Source: Pelomyxa schiedti
Taxonomy: Eukaryota; Evosea; Pelobiontida; Pelomyxidae
Reading direction: 5' to 3'
DNA length: 64,000 nt
NCBI GenBank assembly: GCA_020536535.1
Contig: JAHLWZ010000837.1
Coordinates: 23,986 to 87,985 of the forward strand
Shown here: positions 19,601-31,046 of the stretch, piece after piece
How positions within the stretch are numbered: the stretch's first letter is position 1
Layout of the letters: each line of letters begins with the position of its first letter
Translations under genes and position numbers: made by a program
Notes under the pieces: generated by a model
Databases searched by the model: none
What the model saw: the letters and a program-made list of their open reading frames with translations, nothing else
What the model was told of the DNA's origin: nothing

Positions 19601-22011
19601 AGGTACACCTGACTGGACAGCAGAGGAAGTTACACAGTTCCTTGAGCGGTTTCCTACCATTGGTACCGACTGGAGGGCAATGGCACAATGCTTCACGTCA
19701 CGCACTCCCTCTCAGCTAAAAACATTCTACCTGGTATGAATAAATCCAAAATGAATGCCTTTTCCCATTATACTATATTAGGAAAACAAGGAGAAGTTGG
19801 GTCTTCAAGAACCAGATTCCTCACCTCGTACTGTCCACTTTCTTCACACCTTTCTAATGCCCAATAGAAGCACGAAAGCGCCCTCCTCGAGCACATAGTA
19901 ATTGCAGCACCAATGCAGATAATAATGAACAAGATGACCACCCGCCAGCACAGAAGGCCAACAGACGCTGCAAAAGGAGAAAGAAGCAAACAACACCACA
20001 ATCAACACAAACCCGGGCCAATTCACCACTCCCACCAGGCGTGATGTCTCCTGCTTCTGATGACGAGGACACACCCAATCAACAGGCAGCTTCATCCCAA
20101 AAGCCTTTCTCTGCAGACGTATCTATAGTGCAAGATGTTTTAGATGAAATCAAAGGCGAATTTGAGTCTGAGAAAGAACCTGGCCCAGCTGCAACCAATT
20201 TTGATCAGCCTTCACCCCAACCCCCATCTCCAGATAAACCAGTGGGTACTTCTGCTGTACCTCCCTCTACAACCACTGCAGCACCAGCCGTGCCACAGTC
20301 CCCTCCAACACCATCTTCTACACCCTCTCTTCCCGGCACACCCACACAACCTGATCCGCCTGCAGCGTCACCCTCTTCTGAGCTACCCCCTTTAGATCGG
20401 CATTCACACTCACCAACGTCACAGCCAACAGAATCATCGAAATCCCCATTGAAAGCTCCATCGAAATCCCAGCACCAAAAGTCAAAGGCTCCCAAGCAGT
20501 ATTGTAAGAGCCAAAATGAAGAGCCATCGCAGAATCACCCATCACCTACAACAGTTTTCCAACAACCATCTCATAAAAAACTCAAATTCAACCCTCCCAA
20601 AATTGACAGACAAGAACCTGAGAATGCTGTTTCAGCTCCCAGTTCGGAAAAACTCTCAGGCTCAGGCTGTGGTAGTCCTGCTCAGGACTCCATATTTAAC
20701 GAGACTGGGGACAATCAATATCCAAATTCACCATCTCCACCTCTCTTATCACCTGCAAACTCACCAGTCCACACACCCCCGTGCCCTATTTTATTCTCTC
20801 CACCATCACCTGTGCCCCTTCCCACACAAATACCACCCTCAAATGTGCCCCTCCCACCACTTTCCGGCGTTGCCGAACACATCTTAAATGTAATTCAGCC
20901 ACTTCCAGGGATAGCTTCTGTGTATGAGGCAGTGAATGACTACACCAATAGCCATAATACCGCAGAATACAGCGACATCATTACGTGCAGCAGTCCTCCG
21001 CCTTCACATAGGTCAGCCTTTCGCCATTTCAGCCAACAGCAGCCGCTTCAACCTCAATACCAACCCTATTCACAAGCACTTCCTGCACATCACCATTATC
21101 AACACAAGCACAAACAAAAAAAGCAAAAGAAGCAGAAGATAAAGAAGCGACCAAAGAGGCAGATGATACCAGTTCTTCAGGACTTCTCACAGATTGAACA
21201 AAGTCTCTACCAGCCTCTCACATCATCAATGTTCCCCATATCTCCACAAGAACCGCTTGCACCCACATCCACTCTCCTTCAGGCAACCTCCAATACCCAA
21301 ACACTAGGTATTCCAACACAAGGACTTTCAGTGTGCACCACAGTTCCCACCACCCCCACACCACCCCCTACAGTAGCAACAACTTCCCCCTCTACTCCAC
21401 CTCTAACACCACATCCTGCACTCCTTCACACTTTACCCTCCCCAACACAAAATCAACCCACCTACACACACCTACCATCGCCACTCATGCCGGCGCCCCC
21501 TCCGCGGCACTCTCCCCATCACCTACCTCACTGCACACCCATGGTGGCAGTGCCATACCCCATTCTTATTGTAAAATCTGCCAATACAGTCAAGCCCTTC
21601 TACCCCCCACTACAAACATGCGCACCCCCTGCCCCTCCCCCGACCCCCAGTCCCTCTCCAGTATTCACACACTTAGGGGCAGCTCCCCCGAGGTCCCCTT
21701 CCCCCCTTGTGAAGCTGTACATGCACAATCCCCCTCCGCCTCCACCCATACAACAACCACAACCACAACCACAGCCACAGCAACAACAGCAGCAACAAAA
21801 ACCACCACCCACATCACTATCTGATTCACGCCCACATCCCCAGCTTGACACATCATGTGGGGAGTTGGAGGCACTACTACAAACAGCACCGGTCACACCA
21901 GCAAGCACCACAATACAGATACCGGCCACTCCGGACATCACCACGGTCACACTCCCGTTCCAACCGAGTGCACCGCCACTCCAACAGGACATCACCAACC
22001 CACACCACTAA
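13699..22011 (+). CDS. NCoR/SMRT-like corepressor with RS-rich region and three SANT/Myb modules
   Basis: Very large nuclear protein, likely a scaffold for a histone-deacetylase complex. The ATG at 13699 (MDAVTGNSDHAHQ) opens a GC-rich low-complexity exon ending in a mixed-charge RD/RE/KD repeat (14506-14577). A long exon at about 15913-17065 is an RS/SR domain. Glycine-rich and Ser/Pro exons follow. SANT1 spans 18940-19190: NWTDEEKSRFVTK, then after an intron FIQHPKGFPEIAKAL and VVAFYYLHRQELKL; the FIQHPK block matches NCoR SANT1. SANT2 is at about 19365-19540 (EWTQHEQKQFIDGLRQYGKDW) and a third Myb module at about 19580-19735 (DWTAEEVTQFLERFP). The last exon (from about 19865) is a Pro/Gln-rich tail to TAA at 22009. 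Joining all exons into one gene is an inference from continuous reading frames. Confidence 0.82.
14506..14577 (+). repeat. Purine-rich GGGACA/GGGACAAGGAAA repeat coding a mixed-charge RD/RE tract
   Basis: Imperfect tandem of 6- and 12-bp units in the first exon of the corepressor gene. It encodes alternating Lys/Arg and Asp/Glu, like the RD tracts of splicing-speckle proteins. The opposite strand is a pure Ser/Leu shadow. Confidence 0.85.
16237..16800 (+). other. RS/SR-dipeptide domain inside the corepressor gene
   Basis: This stretch codes for dense Arg-Ser, Ser-Lys and Ser-Gly repeats (for example SRSRSRGRKETSRSK and SASRSRSRSPSQIRSRSR), the composition of SR-protein domains phosphorylated by SRPK/CLK kinases. 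It lies in the same open exon as sequence before and after it, so it belongs to the corepressor gene rather than to a separate splicing factor. Confidence 0.75.
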
Positions 22012-22220
22012 TCACACTATTATCGATCAAATAAAAGAGCACCGGTGTATGATACCAATTCTCTTTGTCAATAACAACAACCCCACCCATGCACATTTCG
22101 GGTCAATTCAACTGCCCTTGTGTGGAAGGGTGCCTGGTTGGTTCCTTTTTCTCACAATTTTCCCGCATAAAAATACCAAGGCGTCTTAGAAGAAAAAGGA
22201 TTAGCATAAGTAAAAAAAAA

Positions 22221-22728
22221 ATGTCAGATACCTGTGTCGCTTGTGGGGGTTGCTCCAAAGTTTGTGGGAATTGTGGTGGCCGCTTGGAACAGAAGTCCGA
22301 AAACTGGGGCGAGAATGCTGATGGAACGTAATAACCCCTTTTCACTTGCCCTAAAGGCTCCCGCCATTGCACATAATACTGCATAAGTTACATAATTCGA
22401 AAAAAAAATCAACAAAAAACCAAGGTGGTATGGGGATGAATACACTTTGATGTGGTGCCCAAAGTGCTGTGACAGCCCACCCTACGACGTGAAGTTCGAA
22501 AACGACCCTGGAAAACTGTGCGACACTGTTGTCAAGTCCAAGGTTATTCTCAAGCCCATAAAGTGTCAACTAAATGGAAAACACATTTAACTTTTTCCCC
22601 ATCAGGTGGCTCTTTATAACAGGTGTGACTTGTGGAGAGGCACTACCACACTTGATAATATAGACACAACAGTTCCATGTCAGTGCGTCAAACAGGCGCC
22701 TGCTCGCACTGCCGCTCGCGCCCCTGCC

Positions 22729-22760
<32 letters not shown>

Positions 22761-23589
22761 CACTGTTCGCCGTGAGCCCCAATGCCCATTTTGTGGAAAG
22801 GAGAGCCTCACCGCTGCGTCGCCTTCACTGGGGCCCGCGTGCCTAGCCAAGTTGAATGCACCAGTGACACACTCCACGCCAAGTCCCCCAACGATTCAGG
22901 AGATGCGGGATTCTGGGAGATGGCCCTGGTTCCCGATGTACTTGCCCCCCGATAGGGAGAAATTCGTAACAATCCCTTCGTGGAGACTGAAAAATGGTTT
23001 GTGCCACTTAACTTCCACTCACACAAAGATAACGGATTCCCAAAAGATGATGCGATGTTGATTCAGAGCCAGCTGGGTAAGTATGACTCCAGGATCATAT
23101 TTGGCACCCAAACTGATGAAGTCTTTGGTCTGGCGTTCAGTGCCACCGGAGAGGTGTGTACAAAAGAACTAACAGTACTGCAACCCTAATTTGTTACATG
23201 GCTTTCAACAAAAGCTCACACTCCACGGTGTCACTACCACGGTACATAACCCTGAAAACTGCTCTGGTATCATGCAAGAAAACAACCTGATAGTTTTTCA
23301 TGTATCTTCCATCAACCGGAAACAACTACTGTTGGTTCTTGTAACACTCACCCAGGTACATGATGATGTGCTCAGCTTGTGGTTGAATGGCAAATTAGCC
23401 TTCCAGTTCTCTACAAGTTCTTTGGACCTCGGCCAGGTTTTTTTTACGCAACTGTGTTCATTTGAATTCATCAACAAACCACAGGTACAGTGCCTTCGTT
23501 TTGATGGGCGCATTGTCATTTCCAAAGTGATGTATTCAAAGTTCACACCATCAGAAACTACAGACATTCTTATGGGCAGCCTTTTTTAA
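22221..23589 (+). CDS. Cys-rich, PA-repeat protein with lectin-like C-terminal region
   Basis: Family not recognised. The ATG at 22221 begins MSDTCVACGGCSKVCGNCGG, a cluster of Cys pairs that looks metal-binding, followed by more pairs (LWCPKCCDSPPYD, PCQCVKQ, CPFCGKESL). Between them lies a Pro-Ala repeat from a CCTGCT hexanucleotide tract. Downstream exons hold a beta-rich region, with NLIVFHVSSINRKQLLLVL and LSLWLNGKLAFQFSTSSLDLG, resembling the core strands of concanavalin/LamG-type folds; this resemblance is weak and is my inference. The last exon ends TAA at 23587. No signal peptide or membrane segment is visible. Confidence 0.65.
22719..22761 (+). repeat. CCTGCT hexanucleotide repeat (Pro-Ala)
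   Basis: About seven near-perfect 6-bp units in the coding frame of the Cys-rich gene, giving a PAPAPA linker between Cys clusters. Confidence 0.85.
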
Positions 23590-23814
23590 TGATAAACGAA
23601 AATTTTTTTTATTATCCCTCAGGCTTCCACTGAATACAGTACGTTCAGACATTAATAACCGTGTGGTTGTTATGTTCCTGTTGAGTTTTGGAACTGATCC
23701 AGAAACCTGCCTGACATAATGGTAAGGAGAGACTGGAGATTGCGGAAAAATAGCACCGACCTTCATTGAATTGATTGTGCGGCAAAAGGAAAAAAGAAAA
23801 AGCAAGAATTAGCG

Positions 23815-25026
23815 ATGGACCGTAATGCTAATGGAGCCTCCGACACCGGAAACAAAGAGAGCCGGGGAGACGAACCAGGTGATCTCACAGTTTCAGTCCA
23901 AATGGAGCCTACCCTCACGTCCCAGTCTCAGTTCGTTGCCCTGGCTTCTGGGTGCCTGATTCCTCGATGCGGCCTCCACAGCGCCGTTCGCCTCCTTTCA
24001 CCCGTGCTCCTGGCCGAGATTGGCCGATTATGGGTCGTGTGCGGCGCCCGCCACGTGGGCTTCTCGATGAGCAGGACGATGGGCTCGGTCACGCGCAGCA
24101 AAACGGTTCAGCTCAACGTGTTCGTCGCGATCTCGCCTACGCTCGGCGTCGTCACCCATAATTGCGTGGAGTGCGAAGACGGCACCACCCTCAAAGGCAG
24201 CATCGGCCCCGACAGGTTCCTGGCGGAGCGCCACGCCGGCGCGCACGATGTCGTTTCGATTGTGGACGGGCGCGGCCAGCCGGTTGTGAGTGAAGTGGCG
24301 GTGGCGCCGTGGTGGAGTATGCTGCAGGCAGCGTGCAATTATGGGTGGATTGTGATGTCTGCTACCTCGTACTTTTCTATTGTCAGAGTGGTTGGGGGTG
24401 AAATGGTTGGGAAACCTTGCGAGATACTATCTGGTGTGTATGAGTTCCAGCCGCGTGCGGGCGTTTTTGCAAGTCAGAGTGGTGATATCTACGCTCTAGG
24501 GGTGAAGAAAGTCATGGGCGAAGAGGAGAGCATGGAGTGCAAGATACTTATCCTGGATTTGGCACAGACGCTCGCGAAGAAGGCTCTTACTGTTTTACAG
24601 GAGTTCAGCAGTCTCGACTCCTACGGCGAGTGCTTTATTGTTGGTTCCGTGTGCTTCAGCATCAACAATTCTGATCACTTCATACAAAACGCAGCCACCG
24701 GCGAGACTCAGAAGCTGCCGAGGTTGTGTTACCTGTTCCCAGTGAGTGTAGACCACTTTTGCGTTCACAGCTCAGAGAAGCTGACCATCCACCGAGCCGG
24801 CGAAGACACCAATAAGCCCAGTCTCTCGTTCCCATCATACGGGCCACTGGATTCCAGCCCCCAGACCGGCAGAACAGGCATCATCATTGTACCGGCAGCC
24901 GTTGCCCCAAAGTACTTGCCACCACCATCACTGTCACCAATGTTACCCCAGTCAAAGTCCCTTGCTCTTGTGGATGTCCCATCAGGCACAACCATTGCAC
25001 TTATGGTTTTGTCCTGCAGTGTGTAA
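23815..25026 (+). CDS. Intronless 403-aa orphan protein
   Basis: A single uninterrupted frame of 403 codons from the ATG at 23815, in a window where nearly all other genes are intron-split. The coding sequence is GC-rich at the 5' half (about 23,950-24,340). Segments such as LWVVCGARHVGF, GVVTHNCVECEDGTT and VDHFCVHSSEKLTIHRAG suggest repeated beta-strand units, possibly a propeller-like fold, but I cannot assign a family. No signal peptide, membrane helix or catalytic motif stands out. It ends 280 bp before the sphingosine-1-phosphate lyase start, on the same strand. Low intron count could reflect retroposition or simply a different gene class. Confidence 0.75.
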   Translation: MDRNANGASDTGNKESRGDEPGDLTVSVQMEPTLTSQSQFVALASGCLIPRCGLHSAVRLLSPVLLAEIGRLWVVCGARHVGFSMSRTMGSVTRSKTVQLNVFVAISPTLGVVTHNCVECEDGTTLKGSIGPDRFLAERHAGAHDVVSIVDGRGQPVVSEVAVAPWWSMLQAACNYGWIVMSATSYFSIVRVVGGEMVGKPCEILSGVYEFQPRAGVFASQSGDIYALGVKKVMGEEESMECKILILDLAQTLAKKALTVLQEFSSLDSYGECFIVGSVCFSINNSDHFIQNAATGETQKLPRLCYLFPVSVDHFCVHSSEKLTIHRAGEDTNKPSLSFPSYGPLDSSPQTGRTGIIIVPAAVAPKYLPPPSLSPMLPQSKSLALVDVPSGTTIALMVLSCSV

Positions 25027-25306
25027 CGGTTTCACCTTCGAAAATTCCAGAACTGTTCTTGAGGTTAGGAAAAAAGAGGTTTGACTCTTTGACACCAAGG
25101 ATCAATCGACGCCACCCACAGTCAAAGGGGAAAAAAAAAAGCAACTTGTTGCGTACTATCTGGTAATTCCGTTGATTTGCTTTTTTTTCGCCGGTGATGC
25201 GGAAACTAGAAGAGGGTGGAAGTTCTCGTTCAGTTCGAGTGTCATTTCGTTCCATTTAATCACAGTGGGGTCTCGTGTGTGCGTGGTGAAGTGAGATCTT
25301 GCGGTG

Positions 25307-27446
25307 ATGTCGCTGCTATTAGAGGTTGTTATTGGGTGTGTGATAACGTGGATCTTTGCACGGTGGTGCCCCTCGCTCGTGGACGCGAAGGCGTTTATGT
25401 TCAAGTGGACATTCCGGTGCGTACGCCAGCCTTTTGTTGTAGCTTCTTTTTTGATCTATGTCGCGATGTTTTGTTAAGTTCATCGTAAGTGCCGTAGCGT
25501 CGATTCCGGCAGCACGTCGATTTGTGGATAAATCCAGAAACACAGCCATTGGGATGTTGGTTGAAGACCACCGAAAGAGCACCTCCACACTGCCCAAGTT
25601 TGTCTGCCTTCCAGAAGTGGGCTTGCCTGAGGATAAAGTCATGGACTTGCTGAAAGAGGCTAGAAAGATCGAAGAAAATCACAGAGCTGGTGTGAATGTA
25701 ACATCATATACCTCGCATTTGATTATCCCCCACACAATCCTAGCACTCTGGGTGCATCTACTCTTCTGATCATGACCACAATGATCTGGTAGCCACTGCA
25801 ACCACATGGTTCCCTTTCGCTGATGCCCTGCACTCAGAAGTCTATGTTTGGTGCGTCCCTTTGGCTTCAGGGTTTTGACTAACCTAATGACAGTGCCAGA
25901 AAGATGGAAGCTGAAATAATCAGGATGACTGCCACAATGTTACATGGTGATCAACGGCCTGGTGTGTGCGGAATTGTTACAAGTGGCGGGACAGAAAGGT
26001 TTTCTTTGGCAACGTCACATTATTTTTTGCTCACTCCAAATCCAAGTATTCTACTTTCAACCAAGGGGTACCGTAATAGAGCCATACAGCAAGGAATGGA
26101 TCCTGACAACCTGGAAATCCTTGCTGCAGATTCTGTTCATTCGGGTATCAACTATCATGTTTTATCTGTGGGACGTACTCCTAACAACAAAACAGCCTAT
26201 GTTAAAGCCGCCCATCTATTAAGAGTAAAATTAGTGCGAGTACCCGTTAGAAAGCCTACCCTGGATGCTGATATCCGGGCAATGAGTGCCAAATTAAACA
26301 AGAACACTTTTCTGGTTTGGTTCTGGTCACCACCTCCCTGCTGATTTTGCTTTCAGGTGGTTGCATCCGCACCAAGTTTTCCACATGGTATTGTTGATGA
26401 CGTGGAAGCTCTGGCCAAAATGTGTCTACGAGCGGGAGTCGGTCTTCATGTCGACTCCTGTCTTGGTGGATTCGTTCTACCGTTCGCGAAACAACTTGGA
26501 TATCCAGTCCCAAACTTCGATTTCTCCGTGGAGGGTGTAACTTCCATGTCCTGTGACACGCATAAGGTTTCCCTTTCTTGTCATAGTTCTGTCTGACCAT
26601 AAGTAGTATGGGTGTGCCCCAAAAGGAACTTCGGTGGTGCTATTTGCCTCACAAGAACTTCGCTCTCATGCCTTTTTCCATGATTCTGAGTGGCCTGGTG
26701 GCTTGTAAGTGCAATTTATAACTTCACCATTTAGAGCACTCTTTCGTTTTTCCCTGTTCAATAAAACTGATAATATTTCACATACTCAGAGAACTTTTCC
26801 TTTTACAGATATAGCACTACCACCCTTCTTGGTAGTAGACCTGGCTCTGTAGTTGTTGGAACCTGGGCTTCAATGCTTCATAAAGGAGTATCTGGGTACC
26901 TGGCTACAGCAAAGGCAATGCTAGAAACTTCGGCAAAAATAGTTGCCGGGTTAGTAATTTCCTATATCGTCAGCTTTTTAACATTACCAAGGCTACGCAA
27001 AATTCCGGATGTTACAGTCCTTGGAGATCCTGATAAGCTCTTGTTTGGTATCAAATAAAAACTCCTTAAATGGAAATTGACACACAACAGTTGTTCCATT
27101 TACCACTCACCGTGTAAGTATTTTCAAAGTAGCTGAAGCATTGAGCCGGAAGAAGTGGTCTCTAAATGTAATGCAGAATCCAGAGTAAGTTTTTATTTTA
27201 TTGTTTTTATTGTACCTCTCTAACTACTGCACCAGTGCTGTGCATCTGTGTGTGACTGGGTACCACGTAGGCCAGGAAGATGTCTTCATATCAGCAGTTG
27301 AGACATCAGTAAGAGAAGTTGCTGAGAATCCAAAGCAGTTCAATTCCAAGGCACCTTTTTATGCTGGGGCAGCCCTTATTGGTGATAGAGAGGTTCTTGC
27401 GAGCTTGCTGGGGGACATCCTTGCTGCAATGGAAGACACTGTTTGA
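25307..27446 (+). CDS. Sphingosine-1-phosphate lyase
   Basis: PLP-dependent ER-membrane enzyme that cleaves sphingosine-1-phosphate to a fatty aldehyde and phosphoethanolamine, the exit step of sphingolipid catabolism. The first exon (ATG at 25307) encodes an N-terminal membrane anchor ([14 protein letters not shown]). Later exons give the pre-catalytic region ([17 protein letters not shown]), substrate and cofactor segments ([23 protein letters not shown]) and the Schiff-base lysine in SMSCDTHK near 26550, followed by an exon reading [40 protein letters not shown] and [13 protein letters not shown] match the family. Coding ends with TGA at 27444-27446. Introns are GT-AG, mostly under 150 nt. 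It converges on the alpha/beta hydrolase gene 51 bp away. Confidence 0.93.
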
Positions 27447-27497
27447 TTCATCACTGGATACCAACGAAAAATTTTTGGCTGCTGAACGGAAAAAAAT

Positions 27498-28619
27498 TCA
27501 TTTTTTTAGACCAAGCTGTTTCAGCATTATTTCCAAAGGTTCTTCTGCCAGGTGCCTCAACCAGAAATGAGAAGCTCCAGAAACAATAGTAAGAGTTGTG
27601 TGCTTGTGCCCCAGGGCCTTCAGTTTCCCCACTAGCCACTGTGAACACATAGGAACCACCATTGTGTCATTGTCGCCCTGCCATATGTGAATCGGCACCT
27701 CGGCAAGGTCTCTTACAAAGGCAGGGAAGTCATAGTGTTGTGCAGGTGTCGTGATAATCTTCATGAGGTCCGGTTGCCCCCGGTTGTAGTACCTCTGAGA
27801 CCTGATCATATCCTGGGCCATGGCCTCCATTCCCGCAAATGGAAGCTCACCAAAAGTCGCGAAGATCTCCTCGGCAGGCTTGGAAAAAGCGCTTGCGTAG
27901 AGGTACTTGATGACCACGGGGCCGAGCAACGTCGGCATCAGCCGGTGCTGTATGAACCCATTGGCAGGGTCCGGGATAAGCTGGGCGAATCCGCCAAAGT
28001 CCGGCATTGCAGGGATTCCGGGGGCGCCCAGCAGCACCCCCAGGAGCTGCGTGTGCCCGCTCCTGGCCACGCTGTGAGCCACGGAAATGCCCACGGCGCC
28101 CCCCAGCGACCCCCCGAGGACTATCACCCTCTTGATGCCCAGATGGCCCAGCAGGGCGCACACGTCGTCTCCGTACGAGCCCAGCGTGGCCCCGCTCCCC
28201 TGGTCGTGGGGAGTCGACAGCCCGAATCCGGGGTAGGTCGGCGCGATCACCCTCCTGGGGCCCAGTGGTGTCTCTGAGGTGCTGGGCTCGGGGCTGGGGC
28301 TGGGGCTGGGGCGGGGGCGCAGGCTCAGGCCCAGGGCGGCGTTGATGGACCACTCGGAGCCCTTGCCGGTCGTGGCGCCGCCGTGCAGGCCGAGCAGGAC
28401 CAGGTCGGTCTCGCTGGGGTCGCCGTAGTCAAAGTACTCGAGCAGGCGGCCGTCGGGGAGCACGAGGAAGCGGGCGCCGTCGGCGGCCCCGAGGGCCGTG
28501 GCAGCTTCCAGCCCAATAGGAGTGTATCTGTTGGCGTCCCACACCACCCACACCAGCCACAGCACGACGGCACTCAGCACTGTAGCTGCCACCATCCCAA
28601 CCTTCTTACACCACCCCAT
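27498..28619 (-). CDS. Membrane-anchored alpha/beta hydrolase
   Basis: Single-exon gene of about 373 codons. The first true ATG is at 28619 (MGWCKKVG); the frame extends upstream to 28673 but without ATG. Residues about 6-26 form a hydrophobic N-terminal helix (VAATVLSAVVLWLVWVVW), a signal anchor. The hydrolase fold shows the oxyanion HG element (LLGLHGGATTGKG), the nucleophile elbow GGSLGG (Ser), an acid in GDNDTMVVP and the catalytic His in SGASHFW. A Pro/Ser insertion lies between the second and third strands. The substrate cannot be told from sequence; related proteins act as lipases or esterases. GC is high in the 5' two-thirds. It starts about 300 bp from the divergent glucosylceramidase. 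Confidence 0.85.
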   Translation of the reverse strand: MGWCKKVGMVAATVLSAVVLWLVWVVWDANRYTPIGLEAATALGAADGARFLVLPDGRLLEYFDYGDPSETDLVLLGLHGGATTGKGSEWSINAALGLSLRPRPSPSPSPEPSTSETPLGPRRVIAPTYPGFGLSTPHDQGSGATLGSYGDDVCALLGHLGIKRVIVLGGSLGGAVGISVAHSVARSGHTQLLGVLLGAPGIPAMPDFGGFAQLIPDPANGFIQHRLMPTLLGPVVIKYLYASAFSKPAEEIFATFGELPFAGMEAMAQDMIRSQRYYNRGQPDLMKIITTPAQHYDFPAFVRDLAEVPIHIWQGDNDTMVVPMCSQWLVGKLKALGHKHTTLTIVSGASHFWLRHLAEEPLEIMLKQLGLKK

Positions 28620-28919
28620 CGTCTTCAAAACAATGACTGTGGCCTGTCTGCTTATGGGCTTAAAAGTCACCAATTCCTATGTTCGCGTGAAACCACCAAG
28701 TAGAAGAAAAACTGAGACTATTTTTTGAGACTGGAAGCAACTCTCAGGGAATGAAGCTGATAGACCCCGAAGTCCACTATCCTTTCTTTGTTCTTCGTGG
28801 TAGATACTGTTCCTTGCGGAAGCTGAAGTTGTTCAATTCAGCATCTGACACTACATCTGACAAATCATCTTCGCCTCCATCGATCTTTCATCAGTTCCTT
28901 CTATTTTTCGAAAGTCGAT

Positions 28920-30967
28920 ATGGCAGGTGCCGGTTTTTTGGTGCTGTTGGCGCTTCAATCGCTTTTCTTGGGTCTGCGTGCAGACACCTCAGTGTCTCAG
29001 AGATTGTCCAGTTGTGCCGATGTGTATCAGACGGCCAGGGACACGGACGACCGGATCACATGGAAACAGTGCGTTCCATTGCTCGGTGACGCGGTTCTTG
29101 GTCAAAACTGGACCGTGGCTGTCGATACCAGCCGTGTGTTCCTGTTCATCCATTTGAAACCGAGAACCTGCCTGTGCAATTAACTTCGAAACGGTTCGTT
29201 TTTGTAGAGACGTACCAACAGATCCTTGGATTTGGTGGTGCGTTCACTGAAGCTGCTTCTTATGTTTTCAGTCTTATGAACCCAGATGTACAGCAGGAGA
29301 TTCTTAATGCGTACCCATACTTTTGTTTCCCCACTCTCTAGCTCACACTGTACTACATAGTTATTTTGGGCCCACAAACTCAAATCTTTACACGCTGGGC
29401 CGGGTTCCAATCGGTTCAATTCCAAACTCAATAGTTGCGGTGTTGTATAACACTCCCCAGGTAGTTGTGATTTTAGTCTTGGGAGCTACTCCTATGATGA
29501 TACTGCCGGGGATTATTCTATGGAATACTTCTCAATTGAACATGACCAGGAACTAATAATTCCATTTATAAAGCAAGCCGTTTCCCTCTCTGAGGTCAGT
29601 GAGTGCTTTCTTCCGCGGAGTTCGGAGTAAATTTGTATTAGGAATCTGGGAGAACATTCAAGATGTTTGGTAGTCCCTGGTCTCCTCCCGCTTGGATGAA
29701 GAAAAATGGAGCTATGAATGGATCAGCTTTCGAAGGACTCATTAGTGACCCCCAAACTCAGCAAGCATGGGCATTGTACATATCAAGATTTATCCGAGAG
29801 TACCGAGTAAGCATTTCCACAGATGCATTGTTAACTAATGTCCATCCCTCAGAATACTGGAATTCCTGTTTGGGCAATTACTCCCCAAAACGAACCCACT
29901 AGTGATGGAAGTGAATGTGGTTCGTCCCGTGGAGATTGTGAAGCCTGTCAATACACGTACCATTCACAAGTCCTCTCTTTCTCCTAATTGAATCAAGTGC
30001 CTCCTACATGAAAGATTTTATTAAAGGTTACCTGGGTCCGCAAGTCAAGACAGATTTTCCTGATATAACGTGCGGTACTTTGCATGGATTATTGGAATAA
30101 ACTTTTCACACAGGATAATGATGCTGGATGATGATAAGGAGCACCTAAATTACTGGGCAAGGGAAATCCTGGATGATGCCGATGCAAGTCAATGTTTGTA
30201 TTCACTTCGGGAATAAGTTTCGCAACTCAATCTCCAACAGATATTGATGGTATTGGTGTCCACTGGTACTGGGTTTTTGAAGACTTCTATCGGCTTGATG
30301 CAGTCCATGACAGCTACCCTTCCAAATTCCTTCTCGCTACTGAGGTACCTTCATTCCTTCATTTCTGGGGCCTGGGTTCAATTTATAAAGGCCTGCAACT
30401 GTCACGGAGTCAAACTTGGTGATTGGAGTAGAGGTGAAAAATATGGAAAAGATATCTTGGGAGACTTGGCACACTGGGTGACTGGGTTTGCTTGATTCTC
30501 TTACGTACAAAATTGATGAACAAAACAGGTGGGTTGACTGGAACTTGGTATTGGATACAAATGGAGGACCAAACCATGGTGCGTACAACAATCCAAAAAC
30601 AAGAAGGAATTGTATTAGTAATAACAAAGCCACTGACTCTGAAATTTGAGGGGAAAACTGGTGTGATGCACCGCTGATTGCCAATACAACTGATGGCACA
30701 ACACTATATTACCAGCCGCCTTACTGGTACATGGGGCATTTTACAAGGTTCCTGCCACCCGGGAGTACCAGAGTGGCAGTAAACACGCTTGAAGAGTCCG
30801 ATGTGCAGGCTGTGCCATTCCAGCTTGAGAATGGCAGCATTGCTGTTGTGGTTCTAAACCTCTCGGATTCCCAATATGACTACCAAATACAACTCGTGCA
30901 GCAGAACCAGTTTGTGGTTATCACCCTCCCTTCCCATTCCATCCAGACAGTACTGATTGCTGCCTAA
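28920..30967 (+). CDS. Glucosylceramidase (GH30 family)
   Basis: Lysosomal glucocerebrosidase type enzyme that splits glucosylceramide into glucose and ceramide. The ATG at 28920 begins MAGAGFLVLLALQSLFLGL, a signal peptide. Family landmarks across about ten exons: ILGFGGAFTEAASYVFSLM near 29215, FKMFGSPWSPPAWMK near 29660, the acid/base motif ITPQNEP near 29880, the exon MMLDDDKEHLNYWA near 30120, and the nucleophile Glu in KFLLATE near 30325-30342. The C-terminal beta-sandwich begins near YQPPYWYMGHFTRFLPPGS and ends IQTVLIAA then TAA at 30965. Introns are short. Together with the lyase gene 1.5 kb upstream it makes a local pair of sphingolipid-degrading genes, though nothing shows co-regulation. 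Confidence 0.93.
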
Positions 30968-31046
30968 ATTGAATTATTTAATGTTCTCTGTGCGAATTGA
31001 AAAAAAAAGGATTCAGTAAAAATTTTTAAGTGAAACCTTGCATACC

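Noticed and set aside
27687-28353. Plus-strand and alternative minus-strand ORFs over the hydrolase gene
   Set aside because: Shadows of a GC-rich coding exon. Only the minus-strand frame starting at 28619 shows the hydrolase motifs.
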